Positions 25,870 through 32,856 of a DNA stretch of 64,000 nt are shown here, piece after piece. Both the position numbers and the translations under genes were made by a program. Numbering within the stretch: the first letter of the stretch is position 1; every line of letters begins with the position of its first letter. The notes beneath the pieces were generated by a model. That model was given only the letters and a program-made list of their open reading frames with translations, did no database searches and was not told the origin of the DNA. Origin of the DNA: Bifidobacterium panos (GTDB lineage: Bacteria > Actinomycetota > Actinomycetes > Actinomycetales > Bifidobacteriaceae); the NCBI RefSeq assembly GCF_012932445.1, contig NZ_JAAIIJ010000012.1, positions 1 through 64,000 of the forward strand, in the 5' to 3' direction.

Positions 25870-26127
25870 AACGATCGCTGGAACGAACCCGTCTCACTGA
25901 AACCCGCCAACCCGGGTGTCACGACGGTCGCTGGAACCGAAGCCGGACCGGTTTGCCCTGGGGGGGGGTAGTATTGATGCTACCAAGGTTTCGCGCACCC
26001 GTGCCCGGTTTGTGGTTCGGCCATTGCGCAGGTACGTGTGGCTGTCCCGTTCTTCCGCTGTCGGAAGGTTGGGTCGACTGTTTTCTTTGGTGTTGTTGCA
26101 GAAGAAGTCGATAAAGGAGTCAGGTTC
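25867..26127 (+). promoter_or_regulatory. Upstream region of the BspA/InlB adhesin with G9 tract
   Basis: Direct repeats near CACAACGATCGCTGGAAC and CACGACGGTCGCTGGAAC (25867 and 25919) precede a run of nine G at 25960-25968, followed by TAGTATTGATG. A short GTG-start frame (25916-26131) runs through the G tract and ends in ATGA overlapping the adhesin start. It may be chance, but it would give slippage a translational read-out. Confidence 0.45.
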
Positions 26128-29100
26128 ATGAAACGTATTGTTAGTCGTGCGGCTTCCCGCACATATTCCAATTTGTCGGCAAAGTTGCCAGCAAAGTTGC
26201 CAGCAAAGTTGCTGGCAGCGCTGTTGGCGCTGGCCATGATGGCCGTGTTCTGCCCCATGGGTTCCATCCAAGCCCAGGCCGCGGAAACGGGCATACTGCG
26301 CAATAAAGGAGGTGTTGCCCTCGGTGCCAGTGTGACCAACTCTCAGGTTCGTACCATCACGTTCCAGAACACCAAGCCCACTGTAGCGTCCATGGGTGAA
26401 GGGGCGACTTGTTGGTCTGCAGGCGGCGGCAACACCGCCACGGCGGACGATTCTGTGATCGGCTGCGCGATCAAGAGCAACATTGATAGCAGTATGTACG
26501 ACGTGGTGTACGGCGCGGACAACGCGTACCCCAAATTCCCGGCCGATTCGTCCTACCTCTTCTCGGCGGCCGGCGGCGCTAGTGTTGAACGTTTCGCCGG
26601 ACTTACTGAGATCGTTGGTCTTGACAAGGTCGACACGTCGAATGCAGTGTATATGAACCAGATGTTCTATGGCTGCAAGAAGTTGGAGTCGTTGAACTTG
26701 TCTGGTTTCAAGACGTCGAACGTGACGGACATGAGCCAGATGTTCTATCAGTGCGAGGCATTGAAGTCGGTGAGAGTGTCGGAGTTGTTCGATACGTCGA
26801 AGGTGACGGACATGCATGGCATGTTTGCTGAGTGCGTGTCACTGGAATCGTTGGATGTGTCTGGTTTCAAGACGTCGAGCGTGATGAACATGGAATTCAT
26901 GTTCTATGATTGCGAGGCATTGAAGTCGTTGGTTGCGTCGGGGTGGGACACGTCGAGCGTGACGAACATGTCCAGCATGTTCATGGCTTGCATGTCGCTG
27001 AAGTCGTTGGATTTGGCGAAGTGGAATACGTCAAAGGTGACGGATATGAGCAACATGTTCTTCTATTGTTCGTCGTTGGAGTTGTTGGATGTGTCCGGTT
27101 TCGATACGTCGAAGGTGACGGACGATGACAGTGCCAACAACGTGTTTTCTGCACTTCCCAAACTCCAGGAGCTGCGGCTGGGCGCGAACTTCACGTTGAA
27201 GCCCAGTGATTCGGGCCTTGACAATCCTGATACTTCCGCCACGCGTGAGGGCTATACGAATATCCAGAAGTGGCGCAATATGACCACGGGTGACTCGTAT
27301 GATTCGGCGTCCGGTATTCAGGCGGGTGTCGCCGCGACGTATACGCCGTTCGAGCCGATTGAATACAAGGTGAAGTTCGAGAAGACCGTGGATGACGCGA
27401 CGGGTGAGATGGAGCCTCAGTCGTTCACGTATGACAAGGAGCAGGCGCTGAGTGCGAACGCGTTCGAGCGTGTGGGTTATACGTTCGACAAGTGGACCAC
27501 GCAGCAAGATGGCACAGGCGATTCGTACACGAATGAGCAGTCGGTGTCGAATTTGGCGGCTACGGCCGGTGCCGAAGTGATCCTGTACGCGCAGTGGAAG
27601 CCGAATACGGATACGAAGTACACGGTGCAGCACTTCAAGCAGGCTCTGGATGGTTCCTATCCCCAGACGCCCGACGAGTCGGAGACCCTGACGGGCACGA
27701 CTGGCGACGACACGAAGGCTGCGGCGAAGTCGTATGAGGGTTTCACTGCCGGCGCGGTGACCCAGCAGAAGATTGCGGCTGATGGCACCGCGAAGGTGCG
27801 TATCGAGTACACGCGCAACGCGTACACGGCGTCGTTCGATGCGAACGGCCACGGCACGGCGCCGGCAAAGCAGTCGGATGTGAAGTACGGCGCGAAGCTG
27901 ACGGAACCTGCCGCGTTGTCCGCGGATGGTTACGCGTTCGGTGGCTGGTATATGGACAAGGCGTGTACGCAGGCGTGGGATTTCTCGAAGTCCACGATGC
28001 CGGCCAAGAATGTGACTCTGTATGCCAAGTGGACTGTGAATGGGTATACGGTGAAGTTTGCCGCGAACGGTGGCGCTGGTTCGATGAAAGATCAGCAGTT
28101 TGCGTACGATGCGGCTCAGAATCTGACGGCGAATGCGTTCACCCGTACCGGTTATTCGTTTGCGGGTTGGAATACGAAGGCTGATGGCAAGGGCACGGCG
28201 TATAAGGATAAGCAGTCGGTGAAGAATCTGACTGCGAAGTCTGGCGGCACCGTGACTTTGTACGCGCAGTGGGCTGTGAATTCGTATACGGTGAAGTTTG
28301 CCGCGAACGGTGGTTCTGGTTCGATGAAGGATCAGCGGTTTGCGTACGGCCAGGCGCAGAATCTGAATACGAATGCGTTCGCCCGTACCGGTTATTCGTT
28401 TGCTGGTTGGAATACGAAGGCTGATGGCAAGGGTACGGCGTATAAGGACAAGCAGTCGGTGAAGAACTTGACTGCAAAGTCCGGCGATACGGTGACCCTG
28501 TACGCGCAGTGGACTGCAAATTCGTATACGGTGAAGTTTGCCGCGAACGGCGGCTTTGGTTTGATGACAAAACAGCGGTTCACGTACGGCCAGGCGCAGA
28601 ATCTGAGTGCGAATGCGTTCAGGCGCATTGGTTATACGTTTGCTGGTTGGAATACGAAGGCTGATGGCAAGGGCACGGCGTATAAGGACAAGCAGTCGGT
28701 GAAGAATCTGACTGCGAAGTCCGGCGATACGGTGACTTTGTATGCGCAGTGGACGCAGACCGCCCAGCTGACCCGTCTGTCGGGCAATACGCGCTACGAC
28801 ACGATGGGCGAGATCGTCTCCCAGGCCTACACCGGCACCGCGAAGACGGTGATCGTCGCCAGCGGCGCGAACTACCCCGACGCCCTGTCTGCCTCGGGTC
28901 TGTCCGGCGTGCTGGACGCGCCGATCGTGCTGACCGAACCGAACGCCCTGTCCTCGCAGACGGTCACGCAGCTCGAGCGCTTGAAGCCGTCGAAGATCAT
29001 CATTGTGGGTGGTACGAGCGCGGTGTCCGAGAAAGTGGCGTCGCAGTTGAAGTCGTACGCGTCGAGTGTGACCCGTCAGGGCGGCGCGACCCGTTATGAC

Positions 29101-29670
29101 ACGTCCTACTTACTCTACGAGCAGGGTGGCAAGTCGTGGGGCACGACTGCGATTGTGGCGTCTGGCGCGGGTTATGCGGACGCGTTGAGCGTGAGCTCGT
29201 ACGCGTACGCGGGCAAGGCGCCGGTGTTCCTGTGCGACCCGGCCACCGGCCTGAGTGCCAAGCAGCGCGCGGCGTTGGCTAAGTTCAAGCGCGTGGTCGT
29301 GGTGGGCGGCGTGCAGGCTGTGCCCGCCAAGTACGTGTCCGGTTTGCCTGGCATGATTCGTCTGGCTGGCCAGACTCGTTATGAGACGAGTGTGAGCGTC
29401 GCCAAGTGGACGCAGAAGAACGGCCTGAGCATGGACGGCGTGGTGTACGCGTGCGGCGAAAACTACCCGGATGCCTTGGTGTCCGGCCCCTTTGCCGGCC
29501 GTAACAAGGCGCCTGTCCTGCTGGTGGCCAATGCCTCGAGCCCCGCGGTGTCCTATTCGAAGGCTTTCAAGGGCAAGGTGAGCAATGCCTACGTGGCTGG
29601 CGGCACCCAGGTTGTGAGCAAAGACACGGCCAACGCCTTGGCCGATGCCCTGGGCATCCGTCGGTCCTAA
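26128..29670 (+). CDS. BspA-like / InlB-repeat / cell-wall-binding-repeat adhesin
   Basis: An exported protein of 1180 residues. The signal region contains repeated SAKLPAKLPAKL and ends near QAQAAETG (about residue 54). Six or more DUF285 (BspA-type) repeats (about 165-340, e.g. LDVSGFDTSKVTDMSNMF) come next, then Listeria-Bacteroides/InlB repeats (about 405-870) including three near-identical 80-residue units. Three cell-wall-binding type 2 repeats close it (about 880-1180: LSGNTRYDT, GANYPDALSASGL, IIVGGTSAVS). There is no sortase motif; the last domain probably holds it non-covalently to the wall. AAAGGAG precedes ATG 26128, preferred over a GTG at 26038. Confidence 0.88.
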   Translation: MKRIVSRAASRTYSNLSAKLPAKLPAKLLAALLALAMMAVFCPMGSIQAQAAETGILRNKGGVALGASVTNSQVRTITFQNTKPTVASMGEGATCWSAGGGNTATADDSVIGCAIKSNIDSSMYDVVYGADNAYPKFPADSSYLFSAAGGASVERFAGLTEIVGLDKVDTSNAVYMNQMFYGCKKLESLNLSGFKTSNVTDMSQMFYQCEALKSVRVSELFDTSKVTDMHGMFAECVSLESLDVSGFKTSSVMNMEFMFYDCEALKSLVASGWDTSSVTNMSSMFMACMSLKSLDLAKWNTSKVTDMSNMFFYCSSLELLDVSGFDTSKVTDDDSANNVFSALPKLQELRLGANFTLKPSDSGLDNPDTSATREGYTNIQKWRNMTTGDSYDSASGIQAGVAATYTPFEPIEYKVKFEKTVDDATGEMEPQSFTYDKEQALSANAFERVGYTFDKWTTQQDGTGDSYTNEQSVSNLAATAGAEVILYAQWKPNTDTKYTVQHFKQALDGSYPQTPDESETLTGTTGDDTKAAAKSYEGFTAGAVTQQKIAADGTAKVRIEYTRNAYTASFDANGHGTAPAKQSDVKYGAKLTEPAALSADGYAFGGWYMDKACTQAWDFSKSTMPAKNVTLYAKWTVNGYTVKFAANGGAGSMKDQQFAYDAAQNLTANAFTRTGYSFAGWNTKADGKGTAYKDKQSVKNLTAKSGGTVTLYAQWAVNSYTVKFAANGGSGSMKDQRFAYGQAQNLNTNAFARTGYSFAGWNTKADGKGTAYKDKQSVKNLTAKSGDTVTLYAQWTANSYTVKFAANGGFGLMTKQRFTYGQAQNLSANAFRRIGYTFAGWNTKADGKGTAYKDKQSVKNLTAKSGDTVTLYAQWTQTAQLTRLSGNTRYDTMGEIVSQAYTGTAKTVIVASGANYPDALSASGLSGVLDAPIVLTEPNALSSQTVTQLERLKPSKIIIVGGTSAVSEKVASQLKSYASSVTRQGGATRYDTSYLLYEQGGKSWGTTAIVASGAGYADALSVSSYAYAGKAPVFLCDPATGLSAKQRAALAKFKRVVVVGGVQAVPAKYVSGLPGMIRLAGQTRYETSVSVAKWTQKNGLSMDGVVYACGENYPDALVSGPFAGRNKAPVLLVANASSPAVSYSKAFKGKVSNAYVAGGTQVVSKDTANALADALGIRRS
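28036..28755 (+). repeat. 240-bp in-frame tandem repeat, three copies
   Basis: Units starting near 28036, 28276 and 28516 encode about 80 residues each (YTVKFAANGG ... GWNTKADGKGTAYKDKQ ... TVTLYAQW) and are nearly identical at the DNA level. Copy number may vary between strains. Confidence 0.8.
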
Positions 29671-29706
29671 GCCCTAAATCCCGAATCCAAGGGCCAACCC
29701 TTACCT

Positions 29707-29750
29707 GAACTGCCTCCCATTTCTCAGACACGAGAACCGGGAGGCAGTTC
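29707..29750 (+). terminator. Terminator of the BspA/InlB adhesin
   Basis: GAACTGCCTCCC pairs with GGGAGGCAGTTC and is followed by ATTCTC. It lies 37 bases after the stop codon. Confidence 0.75.
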
Positions 29751-29818
29751 ATTCTCAATGTGCGAATCGACGAGTGCATCACCGCTGCAATTGGAACCAC
29801 CAACGAAAGGATCGCATC

Positions 29819-30007
29819 ATGACGGCAATCATGCCCGGCCCCAAATCGGTCGACGTCGGCATCAGGCTTGAACGCGCCCCGAAAACCATGAGCCATGAAC
29901 AGACCATGAGCCTCATCCAACGCCTGCGTGACCGCGCTCCCAAACACACGCGTCTGGACACCATGACCCCGCAGGACGTCAAAGAGGAGCTGGAACGCCG
30001 TGGCTAA
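29819..30007 (+). CDS. Small antitoxin-like protein next to PIN-toxin remnant
   Basis: A 62-residue protein with GAAAGG 9 bases before the ATG. I recognise no domain with certainty. Size, charge and an 8-base overlap with a PIN-domain start downstream fit the antitoxin half of a VapBC-type pair. The toxin is truncated, so this is probably an orphan antitoxin. Confidence 0.6.
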   Translation: MTAIMPGPKSVDVGIRLERAPKTMSHEQTMSLIQRLRDRAPKHTRLDTMTPQDVKEELERRG

Positions 30008-30110
30008 GATCCTCGCCGACACCAACTTCCTGCTCGACATGATGATCCCCAATCGCCCCGACGCGCAAGCCGCCTACCACCTGTTTGCGGCGTTCGCTAA
30101 CTCCGCAATC
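30000..30110 (+). pseudogene. PIN-domain (VapC-like) toxin, N-terminal remnant
   Basis: From the GTG at 30000 the frame reads KILADTNFLLDMMIPNRPD, the first strand and acidic residue of a PIN ribonuclease domain. Homology stops after about 33 residues (HLFAAFA). The rest of the roughly 130-residue domain is missing; a different frame and then the tail of a minus-strand gene follow. Confidence 0.65.
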
Positions 30111-30175
30111 CCAAGCTGCTCGAGTACCACGCCTTCGTCGAGTACGTGGAGCGCGCTTTCGAAAGGCGATTGTCG

Positions 30176-30733
30176 TTATGCCTGCTCCTTTGTCATGTTT
30201 CGTAGGAGTCGGACGATTTTTGCGGCGTTTTCGGCTGTCATGAGTCTGTCGTCGCCGTGTTTGAGCCAGGCGTTGAGGTTGCCGTTGTTGATCGCCAGGC
30301 TCTCGGAGATTCGCGCAGTGGGGATGCCGAGGCGGTTTTGCAGTTCGATGGCCTTGAGCCGGCGTTGCCGTTTGGCTTGTCTGGTTTCCTCCGGGAGGTT
30401 TCGGTATGTCCGGTACAGGTCAAGGAATTTGCGGTATTCGCGGGGCAGTTCCCGTGGCGCGGTGTTGGTCAGTGCCATGTGCTCGAGGTCGTGTCCCTCG
30501 AGCAGTTGGCGTGCGGAGGCGTATGAGTCGCGGATTTCGTCCGACCAGACGAGCGACATGAGCCGGTCGGTTTTTCCCGTGCTCAGGGCGTACAGGAGAA
30601 GCGGTGCCGCGAGGCGGGGGCGGTCGTCTTGCGCCGCGGCTGCCAGGCGTCTCATGTCCGTCGTCCGCTGGCCGGAGAGATGGGCCGTCTGTTTGCGGAT
30701 CCAAGTTTGGAATGTCGATGTTCCCGCCATCAT
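30176..30733 (-). CDS. HTH-containing protein of unknown function (TA/defence-like context)
   Basis: A 185-residue protein. The C-terminus is a helix-turn-helix-like module (LGIPTARISESLAINNGNLNAWLKHGDDRLMTAENA, about 135-175). The N-terminal 120 residues are helical and unknown to me. It starts with ATG at 30733 after GGAAGAGGGGC. This ATG overlaps the TGA of a truncated upstream gene (30730-30838), so the two were translationally coupled. The context of toxin-antitoxin remnants suggests a lost two-gene module. Confidence 0.6.
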   Translation of the reverse strand: MMAGTSTFQTWIRKQTAHLSGQRTTDMRRLAAAAQDDRPRLAAPLLLYALSTGKTDRLMSLVWSDEIRDSYASARQLLEGHDLEHMALTNTAPRELPREYRKFLDLYRTYRNLPEETRQAKRQRRLKAIELQNRLGIPTARISESLAINNGNLNAWLKHGDDRLMTAENAAKIVRLLRNMTKEQA

Positions 30734-30838
30734 TGCCCCTCTTCCTGTCTGATCTGGTTCCAGTGTTCGCCCAGTTCCTCCCATGGTCCGGCGTCCAGGT
30801 TGGCCGCGACCTCGCCGGGGTCGTCGAGAATCGAACGG
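30730..30838 (-). pseudogene. C-terminal remnant of the upstream partner of the HTH gene
   Basis: A separate minus-strand frame reads ILDDPGEVAANLDAGPWEEL and on to EEGQ-stop, with its TGA inside the ATGATG start of the next gene. It looks like a genuine C-terminus, but the rest has been replaced by the RhuM fragment at about 30838, a deletion junction. Confidence 0.55.
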
Positions 30839-30839
30839 T

Positions 30840-31196
30840 GTTGGCCCAGCGGCGAAAGAAGACGCCCTCGGTGGATTTCACGCGGTATCCCACCGACAGG
30901 ATCAGGTCGAGGTTGTAGTGTTCGACCTGATAGGTTTTGCCGTCGGCGGCAGTTAGTGCAAATTTTGCACTAACTGGAATGCCTTGCAATTCCTCGCGTT
31001 TCGCGTTGGAGATGTGCCGTCTGATGGTCGTGACGTCCCTGCCGAACAGGGCGGCCAACTGCTGTTGGGTCAGCCACACGGTCTCGTCATCGACGCGCAC
31101 CTCCAAGTGCACGCGATGGTCGGGGCTTTCATACAGCTCGATCTGCTGATCGCCGCTTGGAGTTCCCGCAGCGGCCTGATTGTCGTCGCCTTCCAT
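30840..31196 (-). pseudogene. RhuM-family protein, 3'-truncated
   Basis: 119 residues match the N-terminal half of the RhuM (virulence RhuM / Fic-associated) family: VWLTQQQLAALFGRDVTTI, HISNAKREEL, VSAKFALTAADGKTYQVEHY, NLDLILSVGYRVKS. After FFRRWAN the match ends and the frame runs into unrelated sequence. The start is probably ATG 31196, with TAGGAT 7 bases upstream (leaderless). A frame-intact ORF continues to 30420 but is a fusion product of the deletion. Confidence 0.7.
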
Positions 31197-31310
31197 ACCC
31201 ACCATCCTAACGAACCCGTCTCCTGCCATCGTGAGTGCGCCCCGAGTCGCGATGCCCATCGTTCCCGTTCTCAGCGTGCGTTCCGCCTGTTTGTGTTGTG
31301 TGGCTGATGT

Positions 31311-31553
31311 TTATTGTGCCAGTTCGTGTGCTCGTTCGGGTGCGATGTCGATGTTGTTGTCCCATGTGACGGTGCCGTGTGCGGCGTGTGCCGTGGCGAA
31401 GAGTTGGGGGTCGCGCAGTGGCTGCCATGCGGGGTAGACGAGGAGTTGCGTCATGTCGATGGTGCCGGTGTGCCCGTCGGTGAAGCGCACGCGCACGTGC
31501 CGGCTGTCGAGTGCTTGCGCGTCGATGACGCGCGCCGTGTTCTCCTTGGGCAT
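31311..31553 (-). CDS. DUF2442 family protein
   Basis: An intact 80-residue protein with the DUF2442 pattern: VRVRFTDGHTGTIDMTQLL, PLRDPQLFATAHAAHGTVTW, NNIDIAPERAHELA. Members are often paired with DUF4160 in small two-gene units proposed to be toxin-antitoxin-like; the function is unproven. The DUF4160 partner lies immediately upstream, but only as a remnant. The ATG is preceded by GAAAGGCCAAGGAC. Confidence 0.8.
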   Translation of the reverse strand: MPKENTARVIDAQALDSRHVRVRFTDGHTGTIDMTQLLVYPAWQPLRDPQLFATAHAAHGTVTWDNNIDIAPERAHELAQ

Positions 31554-31566
31554 GTCCTTGGCCTTT

Positions 31567-31764
31567 CTAGCGCAGTGGTTCTATGGCGTGGGGTTGGATC
31601 ATCCGTTCGGCCAGCTGCCAGTTGGCTTCCAGGTCCTCTTGGTGGATCTGCGCCCATGCCACGACCAGTTTATGCTGTTTGGGCGGCAGGCCGCCATGCA
31701 GTGGTGTTCCGTCGAGGGAGTATATGGCTTCGTGCTGCTGGTATTGCGCGTGGAAGTGGGGCGG
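31567..31764 (-). pseudogene. DUF4160 protein remnant (N-terminus lost)
   Basis: The minus strand encodes PPHFHAQYQQHEAIYSLDG, PLHGGLPPKQHKLVVAWAQI and HQEDLEANWQLA, the DUF4160 core, to a TAG at 31567-31569. The usual first 20 residues are absent and an in-frame stop lies just upstream. The 5' side is fused to a second RhuM fragment. Confidence 0.7.
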
Positions 31765-31771
31765 CTGTTGC

Positions 31772-31847
31772 TGTGTTCGGTCTGTCTTTCAACGATTCTG
31801 TCGCCTTCCTCCTGAACTAATGCAAATTTTGCACTAGTTGGAGTGCC
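31772..31847 (-). pseudogene. Second RhuM-family fragment
   Basis: The minus strand reads PTSAKFALVQEEGDRIVERQ and then TEH. This fits the middle of RhuM proteins, where SAKFA...EHYNLD is conserved. It shares the TGCAAATTTTGCA palindrome with the first copy. Only about 25 residues remain. Confidence 0.5.
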
Positions 31848-31956
31848 TTGTCATTCCGAGCTCATCTCGGGTTGCGATGTCTGTTTTCCTGTTCTCAGTG
31901 TGCGTTTTTGCTGTTCTGTTTTGGTTTCCGTATTGTCTGCCGATTCCGGTGTCTGC

Positions 31957-32029
31957 GGCGGATGTTGCCGTGTTCGACACCCTCCGGGCCGGTAGGCCAA
32001 GTCTTACGTCTCACACAGCAACATCCGCC
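31957..32029 (-). repeat. Long hairpin with conserved GACGTAAGACTT loop (copy 2, inverted)
   Basis: On the minus strand a stem GGCGGATGTTGCTGTGT / ACACGGCAACATCCGCC, including a G-U pair, encloses the same GACGTAAGACTTGGCC...GGCCCGGAGGG core as at 1310 and 40171. Confidence 0.6.
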
Positions 32030-32069
32030 TAAGTCATTGTGACCTTAACCGGTTTGTTCCGTCCTTGGC

Positions 32070-32190
32070 CCCCGCTGGCGGGGGCTGTCGTGCGGATGCG
32101 CGACTGGGGGTGGTCACATTAAGCACGTGTTTGGTCCAACCACCCTCAGTCAGCCTGACGGCTGACAGCTCCCGCCAGCGGGAGCCCTAG
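32070..32190. repeat. Composite cruciform repeat (copy 2, diverged)
   Basis: GGGGGCTGTCG...CGACTGGGGGTGGT and ACCACCCTCAGTC...CTGACAGCTCCC form the outer pairing. The flanking CCCCCGCTGGCGGGGG and CTCCCGCCAGCGGGAG hairpins are kept. Changes relative to 495-600 are mostly compensated. Confidence 0.6.
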
Positions 32191-32308
32191 GGCTGGGTTC
32201 CTTGTCGTTTTGAGCAGTGTTGTGTTCCGTCCCGTCTCTTGCCATTTCGGCTGTCCCGTTCCTTGTCATTTCAGGCAGCGTGTCCCGTTTCTTGTCATTT
32301 CGAGCAAT

Positions 32309-32329
32309 GGACAGCCCGGTGGGCTGTCC
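32309..32329. repeat. Short variable hairpin (CC-NNN-GG family)
   Basis: GGACAGCCC, loop GGT, GGGCTGTCC: a perfect 9-bp stem of the same design as 428-450 and 39913-39941. Confidence 0.5.
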
Positions 32330-32661
32330 ATCTCGATATCAACGGGCGGTGCCGTTATTGTGGTGGTGGATCATTCCCGTGCCCTCTGTAGACCCATGCC
32401 GACGCGGCGAACTCGTTCCCTGCGTGCTTGAGTCACAGTGTGCGTTGCCATCGTTCTCGGTTTGTTTTAAGTCGCAGTGCTCGCTTTCCCGTTCTCAGTG
32501 TGCGTTCCGCCGGGTCGAGGGATTCGGGTGGGCTTGTTCCTTTCGTGGGTCTCGCGTTTTGTGGCGTGTCTTTTTTCTGGGATTCGGTTTTCGGCGGGAC
32601 TGGTGGTTTTCGGGGGTTCAGGTCGATCGCTGGGAGGCGAGTTTTGTGATCTCGCTGTCGC

Positions 32662-32670
32662 GGGGGGGGG
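32662..32670 (+). promoter_or_regulatory. G9 homopolymer tract upstream of the giant adhesin
   Basis: Nine G followed by TAGTTTTC lie 186 bases before the adhesin ATG. This parallels the G9-TAGTATTG tract before the adhesin at 26128. Poly-G runs slip during replication and often drive phase variation of surface genes. Confidence 0.55.
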
Positions 32671-32856
32671 TAGTTTTCAGGGCTATTGGTGACCCCCGTC
32701 CCACCGGAACGGCCGGATATTCCGGCCGGCCGGTGCGTGGGGTTTCCTCCTCCCCCGACCGGGAGGGCGCTTTTCGCGCGCGAGATTCGCGCGGGGAAAG
32801 CGTCGTTCCTTGGGGGAGGGTTGGTTGAAGAATAAAGGAATTTTTAGGAGTTTCTT

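Larger units (their letters stand above)
31848..32856. other. 1-kb gene-free repeat region before the giant adhesin
   Basis: No convincing gene is present. It holds a GACGTAAG long hairpin (31957-32029), a cruciform (32070-32190), several TTGTCATTTCGAGC-like motifs (32210-32305), a hairpin with a CCGGTGG loop (32309-32329) and three or four copies of a CGTTCTCAGTGTGCGTT motif (31890, 32430, 32485). A G9 tract and GC-rich hairpins lie just before the adhesin start. Confidence 0.6.

Noticed and set aside
26038-26127. Adhesin starting at the GTG at 26038
   Set aside because: The extension lacks a ribosome binding site, and the signal peptide and AAAGGAG fit the ATG at 26128.
30420-31259. Intact 279-residue minus-strand protein
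   Set aside because: Only the first part (from 31196 to about 30840) is RhuM-like; the rest is out-of-frame sequence of the next gene, so it is a deletion fusion.
32217-32828. 203-residue frame running through the second G9 tract
   Set aside because: It consists of translated intergenic repeats (Ser/Arg/Val/Phe/Trp-rich), without a ribosome binding site or similarity; not convincing as a gene.
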